DNA of 64,000 nucleotides from Histidinibacterium lentulum (GTDB lineage: Bacteria; Pseudomonadota; Alphaproteobacteria; Rhodobacterales; Rhodobacteraceae), in assembly GCF_003789055.1 (NCBI RefSeq), contig NZ_ML119083.1, positions 310,001 through 374,000 of the forward strand. The letters run 5' to 3'. The translations under genes and the position numbers were made by a program. Shown one piece after another: positions 8,628 through 23,271 of this stretch. The notes beneath the pieces were generated by a model, which ran no database searches, was not told where the DNA came from, and saw nothing but the letters and a program-made list of their open reading frames with translations. The stretch's first letter is position 1. Every line of letters begins with the position of its first letter.

Positions 8628-9761
8628 TCAGTAGGCGGGCTCCAGCCGCGAGGTCTCGGGGACCTCGTTCGGGATCGACGGGATCGTGAGCAGCGACAGG
8701 AAGGCCGCGCCGGCCCTGGCCGAGCCCCACCACTGCTTGAGCTTGCCACCGATACCGCCCTGCCGCTTTGCCGCGGCGATCTGGCGGTTGGCGCGGTCGA
8801 GCCGCTCCAGCCCCGGGATCCAGCGCGGGTGGTCGATGTCCAGCACCATCGGGAAGACCTGGCGCGAGATGTCGGAGGTCTTGCGGAACACCTCCTGCCC
8901 GTACCAGGCCGGATCCACGCCGAGCGCCTCGTGGAATGCGGGGCGCTGGTGATCGCGGACCCACATGGTGGAGAAGACGGCCGTCAGGAAGAACTTGATC
9001 CAGAGCCTGTTCATGCGGCTCTGGGTGATCTCGGGGTCGGTCCGCATCAGCAGGGCGAAGGCCTCGCCATGGCTGAACTCGTCGTTGCACCACTCCCGGA
9101 ACCACTTGAAGATCGGGTGGAACCGCTTGTCCGGGTTGGCCTCCAGGTGGCGGTAGATTGTGATGTACCGCGCGTAGCCGATCTTTTCGCTGAGGTAGGT
9201 GGCGTAGTAGATGAACTTCGGCCGGAAGTAGGTGTATTTCTTGGCCTGCGTGAGGAAGCCGAGGTTCACCGCGATCCCCGCCTCGCGCAGGGCGTCGTTG
9301 ATGAAGCCCGCGTGGCGGGCCTCGTCGCGGGCCATGAGCTGAAAGAGACCCGTTACATCGGGGTTCTTCCCGCGGCGCTTCATCTCCTTGTAGAGCACGC
9401 AACCCGAGAATTCGGCCGTGCAGGAGGAGATCAGGAAGTCGATGAACTCCGCCTTCAGGGCGGGGTCCATACCGTCCCAGTCGATATGGTCCCAGTCGGC
9501 GTTCTTCTTGAAGTGGCCCTTGTTCGGGTCGGCCTTCATCTGCGCGATGAGGAGATCCCATTCCGCGCGCACGGGCTCGACGTTCAGGCTGTCGAGTTCG
9601 TCGAAATCGGTGGTGTAGAACCGCGGTGTGAGCAGCGTGTTCTGCATCGCGATCTCGGTGGCGCGGGTGCTGTCGACGGGAGTGTCGAAGTTCTGGGCGG
9701 CGAGGCCCTCTTCGGCGGTCTTCGCGTCGGCCGAGTGGTTCAGGGGGGTCTGGACGTTCAT
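8628..9761 (-). CDS. acsF: aerobic Mg-protoporphyrin IX monomethyl ester (oxidative) cyclase
   Basis: AcsF is a diiron enzyme that uses O2 to build the fifth (isocyclic) ring of bacteriochlorophyll. The 377-residue product starts MNVQTPLNHSADAK and shows carboxylate/histidine ligand motifs: EFSGCVLYKE, DEARHAGF and NDEFSHGEAF. Its start overlaps the stop of the preceding 98-residue gene by ATGA (9758-9761), which implies translational coupling. It is the only cyclase in the window; no BchE was found. Confidence 0.96.
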   Translation of the reverse strand: MNVQTPLNHSADAKTAEEGLAAQNFDTPVDSTRATEIAMQNTLLTPRFYTTDFDELDSLNVEPVRAEWDLLIAQMKADPNKGHFKKNADWDHIDWDGMDPALKAEFIDFLISSCTAEFSGCVLYKEMKRRGKNPDVTGLFQLMARDEARHAGFINDALREAGIAVNLGFLTQAKKYTYFRPKFIYYATYLSEKIGYARYITIYRHLEANPDKRFHPIFKWFREWCNDEFSHGEAFALLMRTDPEITQSRMNRLWIKFFLTAVFSTMWVRDHQRPAFHEALGVDPAWYGQEVFRKTSDISRQVFPMVLDIDHPRWIPGLERLDRANRQIAAAKRQGGIGGKLKQWWGSARAGAAFLSLLTIPSIPNEVPETSRLEPAY

Positions 9762-10054
9762 GACAGCGCCTCCTCGGAGAAGGAGAACTCGCAGAGTTCC
9801 ATGAATTCGAAATCGCCGGTGGCGCGGGTCCACATCCGCTCGAGCCCCGAGGCGCGGGTGATGACGGCGGTGCGTTCCTCGGAGATCACCTCTCCGTAGG
9901 GCGCCATGATCTCGGGGCCCTGCACCTCGACGGTGTCGCCGGGGTTCACCACGGCGCCGTTGAGGAACTTGACGTGGGCGGAGAGTTCCTCGAAGCGGTG
10001 CGAGATCGTGACCTCGCAGGGCGCCGTCTCCTTGGTTCTGGTCAGAAGTCCCAT
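9758..10054 (-). CDS. conserved PGC protein of unknown function between puhC and acsF
   Basis: The 98-residue soluble protein starts MGLLTRTKETAPCEVTISHRFEEL and is predicted to form beta structure (VNPGDTVEVQGPEIMAPYGE). A small gene at this place is usual in alphaproteobacterial PGCs, but I know no assigned function. Translational coupling to acsF (ATGA overlap) suggests a role linked to the cyclase; this is inference. AAGGAAGG precedes the ATG at 10052-10054. It has no membrane helix and one cysteine (Cys13). Confidence 0.8.
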   Translation of the reverse strand: MGLLTRTKETAPCEVTISHRFEELSAHVKFLNGAVVNPGDTVEVQGPEIMAPYGEVISEERTAVITRASGLERMWTRATGDFEFMELCEFSFSEEALS

Positions 10055-10118
10055 AAGGTGTTCCCTTCCTTTCGGGTGACGGGCGCGGGGCTGGCTAGGC
10101 CCCTGCGCCCCGGTGGTT

Positions 10119-10577
10119 TCAGTCGAGCAGCCGGGCGAAGGCGGCGATGTTGTCCTTGCCGTAGCCGATCAGCTCGATGGTGAAGCTCGTGGACGGATCG
10201 AGCACGGCGATATTGCCGTTCTCGCGCCGCACCACGTCGATGGGCGGATTGCCCGCGACCTGGTGGACGATTCGGCGGCGGTCGATGACCTTGCCGATCA
10301 CCGCGTAGAACCCGCCCTTCTCGTCGGTGGAGGCGGCGATCACCTCGCCGTTCTCGAGGAGAACGTAGTTGTTCATGCCCGAGGGCTCGATCGTCACGCT
10401 GCGGCTCTCGACGACCGGCGCCTCCTGGAGGACTCCGACATGGGCGGCGCCCGAGAGCTGCGCGAAGCTGACGATGGCCAGGGCGAGACCCATCAGGGTG
10501 AACATGCCGATCACGAGGAAGCGGGGGATCATGTCGCGGTCGCGATACCGCATCTGGTGCTGAAGCTGGGTGGTCAT
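10119..10577 (-). CDS. puhC: photosynthetic complex assembly protein PuhC
   Basis: The 152-residue product has a short cytoplasmic N-terminus (RYRDRDMIPRF), one membrane helix at about residues 18-42, and a periplasmic domain ending YGKDNIAAFARLLD. This matches PuhC, which promotes assembly of the RC-LH1 core in Rhodobacter. It lies 6 bp after puhB and before orf98/acsF. The ATG at 10575-10577 directly follows the puhB stop region. Confidence 0.9.
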   Translation of the reverse strand: MTTQLQHQMRYRDRDMIPRFLVIGMFTLMGLALAIVSFAQLSGAAHVGVLQEAPVVESRSVTIEPSGMNNYVLLENGEVIAASTDEKGGFYAVIGKVIDRRRIVHQVAGNPPIDVVRRENGNIAVLDPSTSFTIELIGYGKDNIAAFARLLD

Positions 10578-10583
10578 CGGGGT

Positions 10584-11225
10584 CTACTCCGCGGCGATTG
10601 TGTCAGCGGCCCCGCCGGTGGCGGGAGCCTGGGAAAGCCTGGGCTGGCTGACGCGGGCCTCTGCGGCCTCGGCGAAGATCGCCGCCACTCTTTGAGCGTC
10701 GGGGATGCAGCGCAGGGCAGGCTGCGTGCGGAAGTACCAGGGCCGGACATGGGGCCAGGTCATCAGGTAGCTGATGCGCGCGTCGCCGATGGTCTCGAAG
10801 GCGATGGTGCCCGTGCCGTCCCTGCGCAGCTGCAGGTCGGCATTGCCGATCTTCACGTAAGGCACGTTGAGCGTCATCGTCAGCGCCGCGCCGATCCGCA
10901 TGGCCACGCGCTTGTTCGTCAGCGTGTAGACGGTGGACCGGGCCTGCATGTAGGCGATGCCGTAGAGGATCCCGGCGGTCACGACGGCGGCGATGACGAA
11001 GGGAACCGCATGGGTCAGCGCCACGGGGAAGCTGACGAGGGTGCTGCTGACGCCGACGCGCCAGACGATCAGGATCGCGAAATAGGCCATGATCCAGTCG
11101 AGGGCGAGCGCCTCGCGCGCAAGGCGCCGGGGCTCGGGCGCGCCCTGCCAGAGGATGTGCTCGTCGGGCGGGAGCGCGGCGGGAAGGCCGCGGACCGGCT
11201 CGAAGTTGAAATCGTCGTGGTGCAT
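10584..11225 (-). CDS. puhB: photosynthetic complex assembly protein PuhB
   Basis: The 213-residue product has about three membrane helices (near residues 45-60, 70-100 and following) and a PH-like cytoplasmic part (VYTLTNKRVAMRIG, VPYVKIGNADLQL). PuhB assists reaction centre assembly. It starts MHHDDFNFEPVRGLP, a conserved N-terminus. It sits between puhA and puhC as in Rhodobacter, separated from puhA by a strong hairpin. Confidence 0.92.
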   Translation of the reverse strand: MHHDDFNFEPVRGLPAALPPDEHILWQGAPEPRRLAREALALDWIMAYFAILIVWRVGVSSTLVSFPVALTHAVPFVIAAVVTAGILYGIAYMQARSTVYTLTNKRVAMRIGAALTMTLNVPYVKIGNADLQLRRDGTGTIAFETIGDARISYLMTWPHVRPWYFRTQPALRCIPDAQRVAAIFAEAAEARVSQPRLSQAPATGGAADTIAAE

Positions 11226-11279
11226 GGGCGTTCCCCTCTCGATCTGTCCGGGCCGCTGGCGAGACGGCGCGGGTGGAGG

Positions 11280-11300
11280 CGCCCCGGGCAGCCCGGGGCG
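11280..11300 (-). other. intercistronic hairpin puhA-puhB
   Basis: CGCCCCGGGC (11280-11289) and its exact complement (11291-11300) give a stem of about nine bp with a tiny loop, 9 bp after the puhA stop. It may stabilise the puhA message or limit read-through into puhB. No T-tract follows. Confidence 0.5.
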
Positions 11301-11309
11301 CCGGTCGCG

Positions 11310-12089
11310 TCAGAGCTGCGGCTCGAGCCGGCTCGGGTCGGCGTAGAGCTTGCCGCCGGCGTAGTAGGCGGTGATCTTCTCCTCCTCGAGGAGGGTGACC
11401 TCGCTCGCGGATTTCGTCGTCGGGATGTCCGCGAAGTTCTTCGCGTAGAGCGAATGGACGAAGACGCGGTCCGACCTGATCCGGCAGAGGTTGATCGGGA
11501 TCAGCCGGGTCTGGCCGGAACCCTCGGGATTGAGGTCCATGACGAGGTAGCGGACCATCTGCTCGGGCACGTCCACGAGCATATCGGTCACGCGGCCGAC
11601 CACCTCGCCGTCGGCGGCCTGCACCGGCTTGCCACGCGGATCGCGCCCGGCGGAGACGAAGAAGTCCTCGAGGCTCGAGAGCGGCTTGATCTTGGCATGG
11701 CCGTGGGCGTCGAGTTCGGGCGCGTCGCGGCGCGGGGCCCAGGAGGCGGGGCCGACGCCGTCCACCATCGGGTTGCCCGTGGGTTCATAGGGCGCGCCGT
11801 TGTAGACCGAGGTCCGGGCGAGGGCGAGATCGGTGCGGTCGTGCGCCGCCTCGTTCTCGGGCGAGGGGACGGTGACGGTGCCGCGCTCGTGCGGCAGCTC
11901 GAACGTCTTGGGCGCGGGCAGCGGCCAGCCGGAAATGCCGGTGTCGCGGCCGTCGTCATCGACGAGCGGATAGCCCTCCCGCATGTTCTCGCGCTGGATG
12001 TAGATGATGAGACCGGCGAAGAAGATCCAGAAGAGCCAGATACTTATGCTCGCCAGATCGACGTTGCCCCAGAAGGTGACTCCAACCAT
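11310..12089 (-). CDS. puhA: photosynthetic reaction centre H subunit
   Basis: The H subunit caps the cytoplasmic face of the L/M dimer and guides proton delivery to QB. The 259-residue product has one N-terminal membrane helix (about residues 12-32, ISIWLFWIFFAGLIIYIQRE) followed by the conserved REGYPL segment and a PRC-barrel domain (VGRVTDMLVDVPEQMVRYLVMDL). Length agrees with Rhodobacter PuhA (260). It lies 22 bp after lhaA on the minus strand. Confidence 0.97.
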   Translation of the reverse strand: MVGVTFWGNVDLASISIWLFWIFFAGLIIYIQRENMREGYPLVDDDGRDTGISGWPLPAPKTFELPHERGTVTVPSPENEAAHDRTDLALARTSVYNGAPYEPTGNPMVDGVGPASWAPRRDAPELDAHGHAKIKPLSSLEDFFVSAGRDPRGKPVQAADGEVVGRVTDMLVDVPEQMVRYLVMDLNPEGSGQTRLIPINLCRIRSDRVFVHSLYAKNFADIPTTKSASEVTLLEEEKITAYYAGGKLYADPSRLEPQL

Positions 12090-12110
12090 GTCGATGGTCC
12101 TTTCCTTGGG

Positions 12111-13532
12111 TCAGGTTGGGAAATCGGCAAGACCCATCTTGACCGGTTCCCGAGGGGTGAGGGCCCGCGTCCGCACCAGCGGGCCGAGAGCGATGAGGGT
12201 AAGGAAGATCAGCGCGATCTCGGTGTGGTAGACGACCGAGTAGCCGATGGCCGGCGCGGCGAGGGTTTCGGAGCCTGTCGCCCAGTGGTTGACGACATCG
12301 CGCAGGCTGCCGCCGATGAAGATGGAGAGGCCCGCCGCCGTGGCCTGCGCCGCGCCCCAGGCGCCGAGCGCCAGGCCTCGCCCGGCGCTGGAGCCGGTGG
12401 GCATCGTCATGGCCGCGGTCAGCGTGGAGACGGCGAACATGCCCGCCCCCATGCCGATCAACGCAGCGCCGGCATAGAACAGGACGTTGGCCTGAAGCGG
12501 CGCGGCGAAGATCACCGCGGAGAACGCGACGAGACCGATCAGGAGCCCGGTGCCGGCCATGCGGTGCGGATCGCGGCCCTGGGCCAGCCAGCGCCCGGCG
12601 AGGCCGAAGGCGACGAGCGCGCCGCCCGCCCAGAGGGCCGTCAGGAGCGTGGTGGCGGAGACCGAAAGGCCCATGACCTCGCCGCCATAGGGCTCGAGCA
12701 GGACGTCCTGCATGTTGAAGGCCATGGTCCCGAGGAACACGACCGCGAGAAGCCGCCCGGCATCGCCTCCGGCCATGTAATCGGCCCAGGCGGCACGGAA
12801 GCTGGGCCGGGGACCGGCGCGTTCCTCGCGGCTCATGGGCTTCACACGCTCCTGTTTCCAGAGCGCGATGACGTTGAGAACCAGAGTGACCACGGCGGTG
12901 CCCTGGATTACCTGAACCAGCCGCAGGGGCGAGAAGTCGCGCAGGAGCCAGCCGACGACGACCGCGGCGAAGGCCATGCCGACGAGGAAGCTGACGTAGA
13001 GCAGGGCGACGACCCGGGGCCGCGTCTCTTCCGTCGCGCGGTCGGCAGCGAGCGCGAGACCGGCGGTCTGGGTCATGTGCATCCCGAGGCCGGTCAGCAG
13101 GAAGGCGAGGCCCGCGCCCAGGTAGCCGGCCCAGTCAGCGTCGATGGTCCGGTCGCCGGACAGCACGAGGAGCGCCATCGGCATGATGGCGAGGCCACCG
13201 AACTGGTAGAGAGTTCCGAACCAGAGATAGGGAATGCGCTTCCACCCGATGGCGGAGCGGTAGGTATCGGAGCGGAACCCGAGGAGGGCGCGGAAGGGCG
13301 CCACCAGAACGGGAATCGCGATCATCAGGGCGACGACCGTGGCGGGCACCGAGAGCTCCACGATCATTACGCGGTTGAGCGTGCCGAGGAGCATCACCGT
13401 GGCCATGCCGACGGAGATCTGGAACAGCGAGAGCCGCAGGAGCTGGCCGAGCGGCAGGTCGTCGGAGGCCGCATCCGAGAAAGGCAGGAAGCGGATGGTC
13501 ATTTTCTTGACGAAGCTGCGGGGGACGATCAT
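12111..13532 (-). CDS. lhaA: LH1 assembly/bacteriochlorophyll delivery protein LhaA (PucC family)
   Basis: The 473-residue, roughly 12-helix MFS-type membrane protein starts MIVPRSFVKKMTIRFLPFSD. It shows PucC/LhaA family motifs such as LNRVMIVELSVPA, GFRSDTYRSAIGWKRIPY and NMQDVLLEPYGGEVM. LhaA is required for LH1 assembly. The start codon overlaps the bchM stop (ATGA at 13529-13532). The much longer open frame to 14021 is a bchM shadow. A second family member lies at 26662. Confidence 0.93.
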   Translation of the reverse strand: MIVPRSFVKKMTIRFLPFSDAASDDLPLGQLLRLSLFQISVGMATVMLLGTLNRVMIVELSVPATVVALMIAIPVLVAPFRALLGFRSDTYRSAIGWKRIPYLWFGTLYQFGGLAIMPMALLVLSGDRTIDADWAGYLGAGLAFLLTGLGMHMTQTAGLALAADRATEETRPRVVALLYVSFLVGMAFAAVVVGWLLRDFSPLRLVQVIQGTAVVTLVLNVIALWKQERVKPMSREERAGPRPSFRAAWADYMAGGDAGRLLAVVFLGTMAFNMQDVLLEPYGGEVMGLSVSATTLLTALWAGGALVAFGLAGRWLAQGRDPHRMAGTGLLIGLVAFSAVIFAAPLQANVLFYAGAALIGMGAGMFAVSTLTAAMTMPTGSSAGRGLALGAWGAAQATAAGLSIFIGGSLRDVVNHWATGSETLAAPAIGYSVVYHTEIALIFLTLIALGPLVRTRALTPREPVKMGLADFPT

Positions 13533-14217
13533 CGCGCGGCCTCCGCGGGATCGTGGGTGAACGCGGTCGAAATGTAGAAGCCGCTGGTGACGCGCTCGCG
13601 TTCGGCAAGGCGGCCCGGCACGCGCTCGGCGCGAAGGGCCGAGGCGACGCGGGCGGAGGAATGAGGGACCATGACCGGCGAGCGGTCGGAACGCGGGAAC
13701 ATCTTGCCCATGCGCCACATCGCCATCAGCAGGGGCGTGCGCGGCGGCAGGGTGAAGGCGATGGTGCGCGAGGTGCGGGCGCGCAGCAGACCGAGGAGGT
13801 GCGCAAGCTCGGTGTCCGTGTAGTAGATCAGGCTGTCCATGGCGACGACATGGTCGAAGCAGCCGAGCCCGGGATCGGCGAGATCGCCGGCGCGAAAGTC
13901 GATGCCGAGGCGGGCGGGCACGCGGGCCTTCGCGATCTCGATGAGGTTCGGCGCGATGTCGACGGCGACCACCTCTGCGCCGCGCTTCGCCAGCTCCTCG
14001 GCGAGGGCGCCGGTGCCGCATCCCGCGTCGAGCACCCGGGCGCCGGTGAGGTCGGCGGGCAGGCAGCCGAGGAGGACATTCCGCATCCGGTCGCGGCCCA
14101 CGCGCACGGTCGCGCGGATGCCCGACACCGGCGCGTCCGAGGTCAGACGTTCCCAGGTGCGGGTCGCGGTGCGGTCGAAATAGTCCTCGACCCGGGCAAG
14201 GGTGCCGTGGTGGCGCA

Positions 14218-14218
<1 letters not shown>
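13529..14218 (-). CDS. bchM: Mg-protoporphyrin IX O-methyltransferase
   Basis: This S-adenosylmethionine-dependent enzyme methylates Mg-protoporphyrin IX before ring closure by AcsF. The 229-residue product has the class I SAM motif VLDAGCGTGALAEELA and the second acidic motif VVAVDIAPNLIEIA. The ATG at 14216-14218 shares one base with the bchL stop, and a TTG one codon upstream is possible. The 3' end overlaps lhaA. Tight packing indicates a single transcript bchL-bchM-lhaA. Confidence 0.94.
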
Positions 14219-18707
<4,489 letters not shown>

Positions 18708-18718
<11 letters not shown>

Positions 18719-20252
18719 AATGGGCCTTCGCCTCGTAGAGGGTATCGACGCTGATTTCGCGCACGCCTTTCCGGGCAGCGAATGTCTCCGTGTTGCGGCG
18801 CGCCTTGCCGCGGACGAAGAAGGGGATCTTCTTCAGCTCCTTCTCGGCAGCGGGAAGCCAGACGATGTCGAAGCTGCTCTCGGCGGCGGGCTGCTCGTCC
18901 GCCCTTTCGGGCGGTCTCGCGGACTCCTCGGTGCGGGCCTTGGCCTTGTGGCCATGATGGCTGGCCCCGGCGTCGTCGTGGAACTCGAAATCCTCGCGGA
19001 ACATGGCGAGGAGATGCTCCTCGAGGCCCATCACCAGGGGATGCACCAGCGTGTCGAAGAGCACGTTCGCGCCCTCGAAGCCCATCACGGGAGAATAGCG
19101 CGCGGGAAAGTCCTGCACATGGACGGGGGCGGAGATCACGGCGCAGGGGATGCCGAGGCGCTTGCCGATGTGGCGCTCCATCTGGGTGCCGAGGATCATC
19201 TCGGGGGCGAGGCGCTCGATCGCCTCCTCCACCTCGAGGTAGTCGTCGGTGATCAGGGCCTCGACGCCGTAACCTTCGGCGCATTTGCGCAGGGCGCGGG
19301 CCTGTTCGCGGTTGTAGCAGCCCATGCCCACGACCTCGAAGCCCATCTCGTCGCGGGCGACGCGGGCCATGGCCATGACGTGGGTGCCGTCGCCGAAGAG
19401 GAAGACGCGCTTGCCGGTGAGGTAGGTCGAATCGACCGAGGCCGACCACCAGGGCATCCGGAGGTGGGTCTCGTCGGGGCGGGTGCCCAGCCCAGTGATC
19501 TTCTGCACCTCGGCGACGAAATCGCGGGTGGCGCCGACGCCGATGGGGATGGTTTTCGTGAAAGGCTGGCCGTGTTCCCTTTCGAGCCAGCGCGCGGCGG
19601 TCTCGGCCGTCTCGGGGTAAAGGAGCACGTTGAAATGGGCCGCCGGAAGGCGGGCGAGGTCGGCGGGCGTGGCATCGAGCGGCGCGGAGACGTTCACCTC
19701 GATGCCCATGTCGGCCAGCAGCCCGGTGATCTCGCGGATGTCGTCGCGGTGGCGGAAGCCCAGCGCGGTGCCGCCGAGGATGTTGCAGGTGATGCGCGGC
19801 GTGCGGTCCTGCGGCCGGGCGAGGGCGCGGCAGAGACGGTAGAAGGTCTCGTCGCAGCCGTAGTTTTCCTTGCGCTGGTAGGAGGGCAGTTCCAGCGGGA
19901 TCACGGGGATCGAAAAACCCATGGTTTCGGACATGCCGCCCGGATCGTCCTGGATCAGCTCGGCGGTGCAGGAGGCGCCGACGATGATCGCCTGGGGATC
20001 GAAGCGCGCGACCGCGTCGCGGCAGGCGGTCTTGAAGAGGCCGGCGGTGTCGGCGCCGAGATCGCGGGCCTGGAAGGTGGTGTAGCTGACCGGCGGGCGG
20101 TGGTTGCGCCGCTCGATCATGGTGAAGAGAAGGTCCGCGTAGGTGTCGCCCTGGGGCGCGTGCAGGACGTAGTGCAGGCCCTTCATCGCGGTGGCGATGC
20201 GCATGGCGCCGACATGGGGCGGGCCTTCGTAGGTCCAGACCGAGAGCTTCAT
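18708..20252 (-). CDS. bchB: light-independent protochlorophyllide reductase subunit B
   Basis: BchB forms the heterotetramer with BchN that binds protochlorophyllide and a 4Fe-4S cluster. The 514-residue product starts [20 protein letters not shown]. It carries [16 protein letters not shown] and the conserved C-terminal light-independent reductase domain ([20 protein letters not shown]). Its 3' end overlaps bchH. It is separated from bchN by 112 bp holding a family A repeat, an unusual gap in an otherwise packed operon. Confidence 0.96.
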
Positions 20253-20263
20253 GGCCGGCCTCC

Positions 20264-20307
20264 GGGGGCGCTGCCCCCGGACCCCCGGGATATTTCCGGC
20301 CAGAAAA
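20264..20307. repeat. dispersed intergenic repeat, family A, copy 2
   Basis: The short inverted-orientation copy between bchN and bchB reads GGGGGCGCTGCCCCC, then GGACCCCCGGGATATTTCC, then GGCCAGAAAA. It lacks the middle hairpin of copies 1 and 3. It may modulate bchB-bchH expression relative to bchF-bchN. Confidence 0.8.
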
Positions 20308-20364
20308 GGGAGGGGGCCGGGCCGGTGCAGGCGACCGAGAGCATGGGGCGGAGGGCGGGAGGGG

Positions 20365-22204
<1,840 letters not shown>

Positions 22205-22310
22205 TGTTCCTGTCGGCCGTCGAGTCCCTTGTCCAGCCCCCGCGAGCGGGCGCTTCGGATCATGATAATAGGGACTTTTTCAACGCCGTGCCGCGAGGCG
22301 CATGGGCAAG

Positions 22311-22349
22311 TGTCAATTTACTTTGACAATGTGTCCGAGTTCTCTGACA
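22311..22349. promoter_or_regulatory. paired PpsR operators and promoter upstream of ppaA
   Basis: TGTCAATTTACTTTGACA (22311-22328) and TGTCCGAGTTCTCTGACA (22332-22349) are two perfect sites with centres 21 bp apart, two helical turns, so two PpsR dimers could bind side by side. TTGACA at 22323-22328 and GACAAT at 22346-22351 (17-bp spacer) form a plausible plus-strand promoter for ppaA-ppsR. PpsR would thereby control its own gene. Confidence 0.85.
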
Positions 22350-22420
22350 ATGCCTCCATCCGTCCGACGGTATGGCCGGGCCCATGGGGGGCCGGGCCGT
22401 CGGCGGCGGAGGTCGCGTAG

Positions 22421-23236
22421 ATGGCACAGTCGCTCGGTTCCCAGGCCATCCGCCACGGTCCGGACCCTGTGCCTCACGGACCTGACACGCAACCCGCCAT
22501 CGAGACGATCTGGACGGCCTCCGGGGCCGATCGCCGCCGGTGCGACCCCGCCCCCGAAGCCGATGGGGCCGCGCTCGACCGGCTGGAGGCGGGTCTGCTG
22601 TCGCCCGAGTCCGATGGCGCACGGGAGGCGCTGGACGATCTCGCCGCCTGGGGGATCCCGGCAGAGGAGGTCGCGGATCTCCATGTTCCCGCCATGGCGC
22701 GGCGCCTCGGGCTCCGCTGGCACCGGGACGAGCTGAGCTTTGCGCAGGTGACCATCGGCATGTCGCGGCTGCAGCGGCTGGTGCGGGATATCGTGGCGGA
22801 GTTCGACACGGACCGCTGCGTGGGCCGCGAGGTCGGCTCGCTGCTGCTGGTCGTGCCCGAACAGGAGCAGCACACCCTTGGCGCGATCCTCCTGTGCGGC
22901 CAGCTGCGCAGGCGGGGTCTGTCGGTGCGGCTCTGGCTGGGCTTTCGGCCCGGGGATGCCGCCGATGCCCTCACGTCAGGATCCTATGACGGCGTGTTCA
23001 TCTCCGCTTCGCGCTCATACGGTCTTGAAAACCTTCAGGAGGTCATCAAATCTGTGCGCGACGCCGCGCTGTCGACCCTGCCGGTCTGCATCGGAGGTTC
23101 CTTTACGGAACCCTTGCGACTGCCGAGGGACGTAGAGGCCGCGGTCCATATGACCGAGGACATCGACGAGGCGCTCGAGATTTGCGGTATCCACACCAGA
23201 GTCGCGCCGCCCGCGCCCCGCGCGTTACGGAGTTAA
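22421..23236 (+). CDS. ppaA: PpaA/AerR-type antirepressor with B12-binding-like domain
   Basis: PpaA/AerR proteins modulate PpsR/CrtJ, using a corrinoid in characterised cases. The 271-residue product has a disordered N-terminus (residues 1-50), a helical part, and a Rossmann-like cobalamin-binding domain from about residue 135. The usual DxHxxG motif appears as E149-x-H151-x-x-G154 (EQHTLG). GGAGG at 22408-22412 supports the ATG. It lies directly upstream of ppsR, as in Rhodobacter, under two PpsR operators. Confidence 0.9.
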   Translation: MAQSLGSQAIRHGPDPVPHGPDTQPAIETIWTASGADRRRCDPAPEADGAALDRLEAGLLSPESDGAREALDDLAAWGIPAEEVADLHVPAMARRLGLRWHRDELSFAQVTIGMSRLQRLVRDIVAEFDTDRCVGREVGSLLLVVPEQEQHTLGAILLCGQLRRRGLSVRLWLGFRPGDAADALTSGSYDGVFISASRSYGLENLQEVIKSVRDAALSTLPVCIGGSFTEPLRLPRDVEAAVHMTEDIDEALEICGIHTRVAPPAPRALRS

Positions 23237-23271
23237 ATCATGGTACAGCGCACGACCCCGGCGGACTGGAG

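Noticed and set aside
10113-13577. Very long open frame (1154 codons) on the plus strand opposite puhC-puhB-puhA-lhaA
   Set aside because: It is antisense to clearly recognisable puh genes and lhaA, has low-complexity Gly/Asp/His/Arg composition, and reflects absence of stops in GC-rich DNA.
22205-22310. Possible small gene or sRNA between bchF and ppaA
   Set aside because: No start/RBS with a coding-like frame and no hairpin plus T-run; better explained as promoter spacing for divergent genes.
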